Part shown: in pieces, positions 1-5,543 of the stretch
Numbering within the stretch: the stretch's first letter is position 1
How the letters are laid out: the number at the start of each line of letters is the position of its first letter
Source of the DNA: Actinomycetes bacterium
Lineage (GTDB): Bacteria > Actinomycetota > Acidimicrobiia > Spongiisociales > UBA5794
Reading direction: 5' to 3'
Assembly (NCBI GenBank): GCA_024275815.1
Contig: JAJRYI010000209.1
Span: 1-6,572 of the forward strand
Length of the DNA: 6,572 nt
The notes under the pieces: generated by a model
Database searches by the model: none
What the model was told of the DNA's origin: nothing
What the model saw: only the letters and a program-made list of their open reading frames with translations
Translations under genes and position numbers: made by a program

Positions 1-512
1 CCACCTCATCTCCAGCATCCGATAACGGGAACGACGACGATCCACCCCCCGAGACAACCCAACCGGCACGACCCGCACCTGCCGTCACTGCAACGTTCAC
101 GCTCCGAGACTTCGAGCAGGTCTGGCCTGCGATCGTGGCCACGATTCGTCAGGATGTCGGACCCAGACGACACGCCCTCCTCAGGGAAGCGTCGCCCGTT
201 GCGATCGAGAATGGGGTCGTCGTATTCGAGGTCCCAGCGCACATGCACTTCCATCTCGAGCAGCTGAAATCGGATGCAGAGATCGCCAACGCCATCGTCG
301 CCACCGGCACCGACCAGATCGGTCAACCCGTGCGCGTCGAGTTCCGTTCGGCGGGAGCGCTCCCCCCTCCATCACCGGAGGACACAGGCCATGCTCCGGA
401 CAAGGACGATCTCGTCAAGGCCGGCGATGACGACCACAACGATCCTGCCGAGACCGTCCTCGACATCCTCGGGGGGGAGATCGTCAGTGACAGCGGGGGA
501 TCCGTCACATGA
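1..512 (+). CDS. dnaX: DNA polymerase III subunit gamma/tau, C-terminal part (partial)
   Basis: This is the 3' end of a gene that begins before the window; the frame is open from base 3 to the TGA at 510-512 (169 codons). It starts with a Pro/Asp/Thr-rich linker of about 30 residues, typical of the unstructured region behind the AAA+ ATPase core of DnaX. A compact domain follows, beginning LRDFEQVWPAIV, then a helix-strand pattern (GVVVFEVPAHMHFHLEQL), an acidic linker and a terminal helix DPAETVLDILGGEIV. Actinobacterial DnaX proteins commonly have this order: an 'LRxxWPxVL' helix, a small alpha/beta domain, a charged linker and a final 'LGAxVI' helix. DnaX is the clamp-loader subunit that assembles the sliding clamp and links polymerase cores. 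The ATPase domain is outside the window, so the assignment rests on the C-terminal pattern only. The stop overlaps the next start (ATGA), indicating one transcript. Confidence 0.72.
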   Translation, partial: TSSPASDNGNDDDPPPETTQPARPAPAVTATFTLRDFEQVWPAIVATIRQDVGPRRHALLREASPVAIENGVVVFEVPAHMHFHLEQLKSDAEIANAIVATGTDQIGQPVRVEFRSAGALPPPSPEDTGHAPDKDDLVKAGDDDHNDPAETVLDILGGEIVSDSGGSVT

Positions 513-1063
513 GACTCCGTCTCGGTATCGACCTCGACGGCGTCGTCGCCGATTTCAACGCCGGATGGATGCAGCTGTACAACGCGCAGTTCGACACCCG
601 GTTGACCCCGGACATGGTGACGTCGTGGGACGCGATGCTTCCGCTCACACACTTCGAGTCCATGAGCGAGTTCTGGCGGTGGGCAAGGAACGGAACAGGC
701 CCAGGCCTCTTTCGGCATCTTCCGCTCTTCCCTGACGCCATGCCCGCTCTCGAGCGCCTGAGCCGGAATCACGACATCGTGATCATCACCACGAAGCCAA
801 GGTGGGCGAACGCTGAAACCTTCTGCTGGATCGGGGAGCACGCCATCCCGACCCGTGAGGTCCACATCATCGGTCAGAAATGGCGAGTCGACTGTGACGT
901 GTACCTCGACGACGGCCCCCACAACCTCGAGTCACTCATCGAGAAACACCCCGACCGTACCGTGTGCCGCTTCGTCCGACCATGGAACGAGCCCGTTCCC
1001 GGAGTGGTCGACATCGACAGCTGGGACACGTTCGAGGCTCTGGTCGAAAACCGACGCCACTGA
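509..1063 (+). CDS. HAD-superfamily 5'(3')-deoxyribonucleotidase (NT5C type)
   Basis: A 184-residue protein with all HAD phosphatase motifs. Motif I is GIDLDGVVADF at residues 6-16, with D8 as nucleophile and D10 as general acid/base. Motif II is IITTK (92-96), K124 is the likely motif III lysine, and motif IV is VYLDDGPHN (131-139), where D134/D135 would bind Mg2+. The RPWN motif near 157-160 and the length fit the NT5C family, which removes phosphate from (deoxy)nucleoside monophosphates; it should be cytosolic. The segment between motifs I and II (about 17-85), rich in Trp and Phe, is the helical cap that covers the substrate. The ATG overlaps the dnaX stop by 4 bases, so translation is probably coupled; a purine-rich GCGGGGGA lies upstream as a possible ribosome site. 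Family assignment is firm; the exact substrate is not readable from sequence. Confidence 0.85.
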   Translation: MRLRLGIDLDGVVADFNAGWMQLYNAQFDTRLTPDMVTSWDAMLPLTHFESMSEFWRWARNGTGPGLFRHLPLFPDAMPALERLSRNHDIVIITTKPRWANAETFCWIGEHAIPTREVHIIGQKWRVDCDVYLDDGPHNLESLIEKHPDRTVCRFVRPWNEPVPGVVDIDSWDTFEALVENRRH

Positions 1064-1067
1064 TCCA

Positions 1068-1101
1068 GTTCGGCATCGAGAACACCAGCGGTTAACCTAC
1101 C
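1068..1101 (+). promoter_or_regulatory. PHO-box-like direct repeats upstream of phnD
   Basis: Three degenerate 11-base units follow one another: GTTCGGCATCG (1068-1078), GAACACCAGCG (1080-1090) and GTTAACCTACC (1091-1101). The actinobacterial PhoP operator consists of 11-base direct repeats with a conserved GTTCACC core; the three units match that core at 5, 5 and 6 of 7 positions. The last two are exactly 11 bases apart, the first is offset by 12. The position, just after the nucleotidase stop and about 50 bases before phnD, suits control of a phosphorus-uptake operon. A -10-like TAACCT (1093-1098) lies inside the last unit with only a poor -35 (TTCGGC, 1069-1074, 18-base spacer), as expected of an activator-dependent promoter. 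Degenerate repeats can arise by chance, so this is a candidate only. Confidence 0.38.
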
Positions 1102-1113
1102 GGCAGATGGCAG

Positions 1114-1130
1114 GGGCACAGACCGTGCCC
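1114..1130 (+). promoter_or_regulatory. Short GC hairpin in the phnD leader
   Basis: GGGCAC (1114-1119) and GTGCCC (1125-1130) form a perfect 6-bp inverted repeat around a 5-base loop AGACC. It lies between the candidate promoter and the phnD ribosome site at 1142-1146. No T run follows, so it is not a terminator; it could be an operator half-site pair or a leader hairpin. A 6-bp palindrome in GC-rich DNA may also be accidental. Confidence 0.3.
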
Positions 1131-1151
1131 GTATCAGACATGGGAGCAACA

Positions 1152-2273
1152 ATGAAGAGAGCTCGATTCATACTCCTGATTCTCGTCTTTGCGTTGATCG
1201 CAGCAGCCTGCGCGTCGACGGACGACTCAGGCGGCGAAGAAACGACAACAACGGCCGCCCCAACGACAACGGCCGCCCCAACGACGACAACGACAACGGC
1301 CGCTCCGACGACGACGACGGAGCCACCACCAGAGATCGGTACCGCCGACAACCCGATTCAGGTGCTGTTCGTGCCTTCGGTGAGTGCGGAAGAGATCATC
1401 GCCGGTGGTGAGATCCTCAAGGGGGTCCTCGAAGAGGCAACCGGTCTCGTCTATGAGGTCAGCGTTCCGACGTCCTACGCGGCGACCATCAGCGAGATGT
1501 GCGCCTCGACCGACAACACCATCGGGTTCATCCCCGCAACAGCGTACGTACTCGCCAACGACCTGTGTGGTGTCGAAGTCGCGATGAAGTCGAAGCGGTA
1601 CGGCTACACCGAGTACTGGGCCGAGTTCATCGTGCCTCGTGACAGCGATGCCGAGAGCCTCGCAGACCTTGCAGGCCTCAAGTGGGCGTACCCGGATGCC
1701 GGTTCCACGTCCGGATTCCTGGTACCGAGCGGCATGTTCAAGCAGGCAGGCATCGAACCCGGTGAGTCCTTCGAGGCAGGTGGCCACTCGGCAACCGTCC
1801 GGGCCGTCTACAACGGTGAAGCCGACTTCGGTACGGTCTTCTTCTCCCCGGCGATCGATGCAGACAGGAATGTCCTGTGGGACGGAACCTCCGAAGGTGC
1901 AGACGTGCCCGCCGACAAGGTCGATGCTTGCAGGATCGATGATGACGGCCAGATCGACTGTGACGGGGTCTTCCCGAGAGACGCTCGCCGGAACATCCGC
2001 GAGGAAGCACCGGACGTGATCCAGAAGGTCAAGATCATCGAACTGTCCCAGCCGATTCCGAACGACACCGTCAGCTTCTCCCCGGATCTCCCCCAGGACA
2101 TCCGCGAGAAGTTCATGGCAGCGATGTTCGACTTCGCAAAGAACGATCCGGAAGGGTTCGCGACGGCGTTCGATGCGTACTCATGGGGCGATGTGGCACC
2201 GACCAACGACTCTGAGTTCGACTTCATCCGCTCGCTCGTCCAGAACCTCGGTCTCACGGTCGAGGACCTCTAG
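1152..2273 (+). CDS. phnD: Phosphate/phosphite/phosphonate ABC transporter, substrate-binding lipoprotein (PhnD type)
   Basis: A 373-residue protein taken from the ATG at 1152, preceded by GGGAG (1142-1146). Residues 1-20 are a lipoprotein signal: MKRAR, a hydrophobic run and a lipobox ending AAAC with C20 as the lipidated residue. A Thr/Ala/Pro tether (about 31-60) separates the lipid anchor from the binding domain. That domain (about 68-373) follows the PhnD family: VPSVS near 74, SYAATI at 108-113, GFIPATAYVL at 125-134, LKWAYPDAGSTSGFLVP at 176-192 with the STSG turn (185-188) that normally holds the oxyanion, a GEADFG at 222-227, and PIPND at 301-305. Y109, Y132 and the STSG turn are likely ligand contacts by analogy with E. 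coli PhnD. It first gene of the importer, with phnC and phnE downstream. Odd: a Cys-bounded acidic insert at 260-270 and a second Cys pair (C117, C139), suggesting disulfides outside the membrane. Phosphonate, phosphite and phosphate binders cannot be told apart here. Confidence 0.88.
   Translation: MKRARFILLILVFALIAAACASTDDSGGEETTTTAAPTTTAAPTTTTTTAAPTTTTEPPPEIGTADNPIQVLFVPSVSAEEIIAGGEILKGVLEEATGLVYEVSVPTSYAATISEMCASTDNTIGFIPATAYVLANDLCGVEVAMKSKRYGYTEYWAEFIVPRDSDAESLADLAGLKWAYPDAGSTSGFLVPSGMFKQAGIEPGESFEAGGHSATVRAVYNGEADFGTVFFSPAIDADRNVLWDGTSEGADVPADKVDACRIDDDGQIDCDGVFPRDARRNIREEAPDVIQKVKIIELSQPIPNDTVSFSPDLPQDIREKFMAAMFDFAKNDPEGFATAFDAYSWGDVAPTNDSEFDFIRSLVQNLGLTVEDL
1241..1320 (+). repeat. 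Imperfect tandem repeat coding the Thr/Ala/Pro tether
   Basis: Variants of ACAACGGCCGCCCCAACGAC recur three times, separated by ACG/ACA runs, and encode TTTAAPTTT-type units in PhnD. Such low-complexity linkers project a lipoprotein's binding domain away from the membrane. The repetition makes the segment prone to length variation between strains. Confidence 0.7.
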
Positions 2274-2294
2274 GCGATACCCAACCATGACTCG

Positions 2295-2328
2295 ACTTGG
2301 GGCGGGGACACCAGTCCCCGCCCCAAGT
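2295..2328 (+). terminator. Perfect 15-bp hairpin between phnD and phnC (attenuator or mRNA-stabilising stem)
   Basis: ACTTGGGGCGGGGAC (2295-2309) pairs perfectly with GTCCCCGCCCCAAGT (2314-2328) around the loop ACCA; a G-T wobble can extend it by one pair. It starts 22 bases after the phnD stop and ends 28 bases before the phnC start. Only TT follows the stem, so it is not a canonical intrinsic terminator. In binding-protein-dependent importers such stems commonly give more binding protein than membrane subunits, by partial termination or by blocking 3' exonucleases. That role is inferred from position and strength. Confidence 0.75.
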
Positions 2329-2356
2329 TCGGTCGCAGCAACGGAGAACCCGATCC

Positions 2357-3109
2357 ATGCTCAAGGTCGAGAACCTGACCAAGATCTACGAAGGTGGCAC
2401 CCAGGCGCTCGACGACGTGTCTTTCGAGGTGGAGAAAGGGGAGTTCCTCGCAGTCATCGGTCTCAGCGGATCGGGCAAATCCACGCTGCTGCGCTGTATC
2501 AACCGCTTGATAGAGCCCACTGAGGGAACGATCACCTGGGACGGTATCGACGTCACCAACGCCTCCCAAGAGGAGCTGCGCCGGATTCGCAGACGCATCG
2601 GTATGGTCTTCCAGCACTTCAACCTGGTGAACCGATCGAAGGTGCTCACGAACGTGCTCGCGGGGCGACTCGGTTATGTGAACCCTGCCCTCAGTGTTGT
2701 GAACAGGTTCCCGAAAGAGGACATTGCCAAGGCCTACGCCCAGCTTGCGCGAGTCGGACTCGAGGACAAGGCACACGCCCGGGCAGACGAGCTCAGCGGC
2801 GGCCAACAGCAACGTGTCGGCGTCGCACGAGCCATGATGCAAGACCCAGAGATCATGCTCGCAGACGAACCCGTGGCGAGTCTCGACCCCGTTCTGGCCC
2901 ACAGCATCATGCAGTACCTCGAGTTGATCAACCAGGAAGATGGGGTCATGGTTCTCTGCTCGCTCCACTTCCTCGACCTCGTCCATCAGTACGCCGACCG
3001 CGTGATCGCACTCAAGGACGGCAAGCTGGTTTTCGAAGGTACACCGACCGAGATCGACGACCAGAAGTTCAAGGAGATCTACGGCAAGGAGGCTGAGCGC
3101 GTTGGCTGA
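2357..3109 (+). CDS. phnC: Phosphonate/phosphate ABC transporter ATP-binding protein (PhnC type)
   Basis: A complete 250-residue ABC ATPase with Walker A GLSGSGKST (35-43), Q-loop Q86 in VFQHFNL, signature LSGGQ (146-150), Walker B IMLADEP (166-172), D-loop SLDP (175-178) and switch histidine H204. The EPVASLDP stretch, the VNRSKVLTNVLAGRLG segment (91-106) behind the Q-loop and the overall length are typical of PhnC, close to the 262 residues of E. coli PhnC. It would hydrolyse ATP at the cytoplasmic face as a dimer docked on PhnE, powering uptake of the ligand delivered by PhnD. The start is the ATG at 2357 with GGAG at 2343-2346; longer forms would run into the intergenic hairpin and lack family similarity. 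Its 3' end overlaps the next start by 8 bases, consistent with coupled translation. No catalytic residue is missing, so the ATPase looks functional. Confidence 0.93.
   Translation: MLKVENLTKIYEGGTQALDDVSFEVEKGEFLAVIGLSGSGKSTLLRCINRLIEPTEGTITWDGIDVTNASQEELRRIRRRIGMVFQHFNLVNRSKVLTNVLAGRLGYVNPALSVVNRFPKEDIAKAYAQLARVGLEDKAHARADELSGGQQQRVGVARAMMQDPEIMLADEPVASLDPVLAHSIMQYLELINQEDGVMVLCSLHFLDLVHQYADRVIALKDGKLVFEGTPTEIDDQKFKEIYGKEAERVG
3086..3092 (+). promoter_or_regulatory. Strong Shine-Dalgarno that fixes a TTG start
   Basis: AAGGAGG lies inside the 3' end of phnC, 9 bases before the TTG at 3102. It is the best ribosome-binding sequence in the window and supports initiation at the rare TTG codon, 8 bases before the end of phnC. 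Confidence 0.7.
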
Positions 3110-3761
3110 AGAGATCCCCGACCCATCTGGAACTCGGCCAGACGATACAGCAACGAACGGGAAGCCTCGCCGAGGGTGGAGACGAACCCTGTTAATCATC
3201 ATCCTCATCCTCTCGTCCTTCGTCGTGTACGCCTTCGCCTTCGCCAAGACCGACGTGTCACTCGAGGAGATCCAATCCGAGACACGGCAAGAGCAGCTGT
3301 TCCGCATCCTTCGCGCGCTCGCTCGACCCGATCTGATTCGTTACGACAAAGAGGACCTCGTCGTCACCACCGACGTCTTCATCCCTTGCAATGGAACGAC
3401 CCCAGAGGCTGCTACCCCCGACCAGTCGGGAGCAACGATCTCGGTGACACCTTCGTGTGCATCTCCCGGCGAGATCATGACGGTGAACGGGACGGGGTTC
3501 GAGGCCGGTAAGCGAGTCAAGATCGACTTCGTGCCAAAGTCGGACTTCGACATCGTCCTTCCACAGGGCAGTGTCGATGTCGCCGACGACGGTACGTTCT
3601 CGTTGTCCTTCGAGGCGCCTCTCCGAGAGACGGAGGATCCGCAGCAGATCACAGCGACCACGCAAACGAACGTCGGAAGCTGGACGAACCGGGTCGTGGT
3701 GTGGACCGACACGAACGGAAACGGTGTCCAAGATCCGGCTGCACTTCCCGACTCGGAGTAG
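3102..3761 (+). CDS. phnE: PhnE-type permease, N-terminal part: first membrane helix and Ig/TIG-like domain, ended by an in-frame TAG
   Basis: A 219-residue product from a TTG start with AAGGAGG upstream. Residues 1-28 are polar and end in a basic KPRRGWRR, followed by one clear membrane helix (29-48), so the N-terminus should be inside and the rest outside. Residues 51-93, with QLFRILRALARPDLIRY, resemble the segment behind the first helix of long PhnE permeases. Residues 112-188 look like a TIG/Ig-like beta-sandwich (ISVTPSCASPGEIMTVNGTGF, then DDGTFSLSFEAP). C96 and C119 could form a disulfide. The tail has WTDTNGNGVQD (201-211), like a calcium-loop pattern. The TAG at 3759-3761 stops the frame, but the same frame continues as coding-looking sequence to 5543. 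I read this as the front of a broken or recoded phnE, since it has no transporter core of its own. A separate single-pass accessory protein is the alternative. Confidence 0.6.
   Translation: MAEEIPDPSGTRPDDTATNGKPRRGWRRTLLIIILILSSFVVYAFAFAKTDVSLEEIQSETRQEQLFRILRALARPDLIRYDKEDLVVTTDVFIPCNGTTPEAATPDQSGATISVTPSCASPGEIMTVNGTGFEAGKRVKIDFVPKSDFDIVLPQGSVDVADDGTFSLSFEAPLRETEDPQQITATTQTNVGSWTNRVVVWTDTNGNGVQDPAALPDSE
3759..3761 (+). other. In-frame amber codon interrupting phnE
   Basis: TAG sits between GAG and CCG and is the only stop in a frame otherwise open from 3102 to 5541. The codons right after it (PLSPYAIQLPEFEVRSPGG) already match the lamin-tail-domain pattern before any plausible new start, so translation once passed through this point. 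It could be a nonsense mutation, a read-through site or a base error. Confidence 0.75.
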
Positions 3762-3767
3762 CCGCTC

Positions 3768-4226
3768 TCACCATACGCGATCCAACTGCCAGAGTTCGAG
3801 GTCAGAAGCCCCGGCGGGGTGACACTCGTCGACGAGAACAACAACGTCCTCGACTTCATCTCCTGGGGAGGCTCGTTCGAAGCGACGACGGGTTCCGGGC
3901 GCGGACTCGTCTCGAGAGACATCGGCATCGATCCCTTCTCTGTGGCCGACGGTGAATCGCTCCAGATGACCGGCACGGGTTCCGTCCCTGAGGATTTCAC
4001 CTGGTCGGGTTCGATCACGAACACGTTCGGGGAGCGAAACACGGGCCAGGAGTTCGACAGCTCCGACTCCCGAGCGATCCTGTTCTTCAACGAGGTCGCG
4101 TTCGTATCCGATGAGAACCAGACGATCGAGATCGCCGGCGAGCCCGGCACGAGCACCGACGACGTGTCCATGATCTTCTTCGACGCTACCGATGGAACGC
4201 AGTACAAGATCATCGTGCTCGCAGAC
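3768..4226 (+). other. Lamin-tail-domain (LTD) sequence with halves in reversed order, inside phnE
   Basis: Bases 3768-4055 encode what resembles the C-terminal half of a bacterial LTD: SPYAIQLPEFEVRSPGGV, then TLVDENNNVLDFISWGG, then DIGIDPFSVADGESLQMTGTG, then EDFTW and NTGQEF. Bases 4074-4226 encode what resembles the N-terminal half: ILFFNEVAF, QTIEIAGEPGTS, DDVSMIFFDATDGTQY, KIIVL. In ordinary LTD proteins the NEV/EIAG half comes first and the LVD/SLQLTGTG/NTGQ half second; here only about six residues (DSSDSR) join the old C-terminus to the old N-terminus. It is either a circularly permuted LTD or the junction of two tandem LTDs whose outer halves are lost. By topology it would lie outside the membrane. 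Recognition is from memory of the family pattern. Confidence 0.68.
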
Positions 4227-5543
4227 AAGACGGACCTCTCCCCGCGGCTCTCGGACAACGCACTCAACACGTGGGACCGCATCATCGAGACGGTGATGCT
4301 TGCTTTGCTCGCAACCACGGTGGGTACGATCCTGGCGGTCCCGCTCAGCTTCCTCGCAGCAAAGAACCTGATGAGAGACGTCATGGTCCCCATCATCAAC
4401 CTGTCCCTGTCGATCATCGCCCTTCCGATCGGCATCTCCCTGGGTATCCGCGCCTCACAATGGGCTGCCGGACTCAGATCCTTCACCGATGCCAACGTCG
4501 CGACCCTGACGCTCGCTCTCATCGTTCTCGTCGCTCTCGCGTGGGCGATCCTGCGATGGACGTTCCCACCCGAGGACGTCGACAAGCCGAGCCTCGGTTT
4601 GCGCTTCCTGCGGGCAGGTGCCCTCGTCATTACTGCGTTCATCGTGTTGATCTCCTGGTACGTGGTCGCGAATCTGCTGATCCTCATCGGACAGTTCATC
4701 GAAGATCTCGCACCGTTCGTCGGCTTCCTGGGGAACTTCGTGATCAAGCTCGGCGAGATCACCGAGATCGGCATCCCTGTGTTCTCCGCCCTCATCGGTG
4801 GGTTCGCTCTAGCTCTCGCTGCAAGCAAGTTCGGCTACTTCCTCTTCACTCGACTCGCCAGGCCTGTGCTCAACGCCGTTACGCTGCTCGTTTCAGCCAT
4901 CGCAGGCGCCATCGTCGGGATCGGCATCGGTGCGGTCATCGACTGGTTCTATCAGCTCGGGAATCCAACGGCGACGATCTACGTCCCCGCAGCGATCGGC
5001 GCTGTATTCGGGATGGTCCTGTCGATCAAGGCACTGCGCAAGGGTGAGTCGCAGAACATCGGCTTGACCATCTACTACATGGCGAGAACGGTGTTCAACG
5101 GCCTCCGCTCGATCGAGCCACTGGTGATGGTGATCATCTTCGTCGTGTGGGTGGGCATCGGCCCGTTCGCAGGAGCGCTCGCTCTCGCTCTCCACACGAC
5201 TGCTGCCCTGGCCAAGCTGTACTCAGAGCAAGTCGAGAGCATCAGCACCGGCCCACTCGAAGCGGTGCGAGCCACCGGGGCAACCCGTCTCCAGACCGTC
5301 ATCTACGCCGTCGTGCCCCAGATCATCCCCCCGTACATCTCGTTCACGATGTACCGATGGGACATCAACGTGCGGATGTCGACGATCATCGGTTTCGCAG
5401 GTGGTGGCGGCATCGGGTTCCTGCTCCAGCAGAACATCAACCTGCTCCAGTACCGGGCGGCCGCCGCACAGATGCTTGCCATCGCGATCGTCGTTGCCTC
5501 GATGGACTACATCAGCTCGCGTCTGCGTGAGCGGATTGTATGA
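3819..5543 (+). CDS. phnE: PhnE-type ABC transporter permease, core part with N-terminal LTD remnant
   Basis: A 574-residue frame counted from a GTG without a good ribosome site; coding similarity extends further upstream to the TAG, so the GTG is probably not a natural start. Residues 1-136 belong to the LTD-like region. From 148 the PhnE core begins: ALNTWDRIIETVMLALLATT with the second helix (155-182) and LSFLAAKNL. The conserved end resumes at about 419 with ARTVFNGLRSIEPL, then WVGIGPFAGALALALHTT, the EAA loop GPLEAVRATGATRLQ (478-492) and VVPQIIPPYISFTMYRWDINVRMSTIIGFAGGGGIGFLL. These features contact PhnC and form the pore. Between them, residues 186-418 add about six hydrophobic helices absent from the 259-residue E. 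coli PhnE. Without the first helix encoded before the TAG, the LTD part has no obvious way across the membrane. The end overlaps the dNTPase start by 4 bases. The permease family is firm; intactness is doubtful. Confidence 0.82.
   Translation: MTLVDENNNVLDFISWGGSFEATTGSGRGLVSRDIGIDPFSVADGESLQMTGTGSVPEDFTWSGSITNTFGERNTGQEFDSSDSRAILFFNEVAFVSDENQTIEIAGEPGTSTDDVSMIFFDATDGTQYKIIVLADKTDLSPRLSDNALNTWDRIIETVMLALLATTVGTILAVPLSFLAAKNLMRDVMVPIINLSLSIIALPIGISLGIRASQWAAGLRSFTDANVATLTLALIVLVALAWAILRWTFPPEDVDKPSLGLRFLRAGALVITAFIVLISWYVVANLLILIGQFIEDLAPFVGFLGNFVIKLGEITEIGIPVFSALIGGFALALAASKFGYFLFTRLARPVLNAVTLLVSAIAGAIVGIGIGAVIDWFYQLGNPTATIYVPAAIGAVFGMVLSIKALRKGESQNIGLTIYYMARTVFNGLRSIEPLVMVIIFVVWVGIGPFAGALALALHTTAALAKLYSEQVESISTGPLEAVRATGATRLQTVIYAVVPQIIPPYISFTMYRWDINVRMSTIIGFAGGGGIGFLLQQNINLLQYRAAAAQMLAIAIVVASMDYISSRLRERIV

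Noticed and set aside
855..1151. Upstream extension of the phnD frame, including an ATG at 1140
   Set aside because: The extension overlaps the nucleotidase gene in another frame and would bury the lipoprotein signal; the ATG at 1152 has GGAG at good spacing and gives a standard basic N-terminus. The ATG at 1140 would overlap that ribosome site.
1929..1961. EF-hand in the PhnD acidic loop
   Set aside because: The position-1 Asp of the DxDxDG pattern is replaced by Arg and the terminal Glu is absent, so only an acidic loop is claimed.
2270..3307. Antisense open frame (345 codons) opposite phnC
   Set aside because: It covers a clearly conserved ABC ATPase on the other strand; its translation is low-complexity and matches no family I know.
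3759..3761. Programmed recoding of TAG as pyrrolysine
   Set aside because: There is no sign of pyl genes, an obligate-methylamine context or a functional need for Pyl in a transporter loop; a mutation or base error is simpler.
3764..4252. GCTCTC at 3764-3769 and 4247-4252 as a target-site duplication around the LTD block (483 bases apart, in phase)
   Set aside because: A 6-base match between two such stretches is expected about once by chance, no element ends are present, and removing the interval would still leave the TAG.
3341..4828. Long antisense open frame (495 codons) opposite the permease
   Set aside because: It mirrors the codon phase of the sense gene in GC-rich DNA, has a Ser/Arg-rich composition with no recognisable domain, and crosses the sense TAG and domain borders without any feature.
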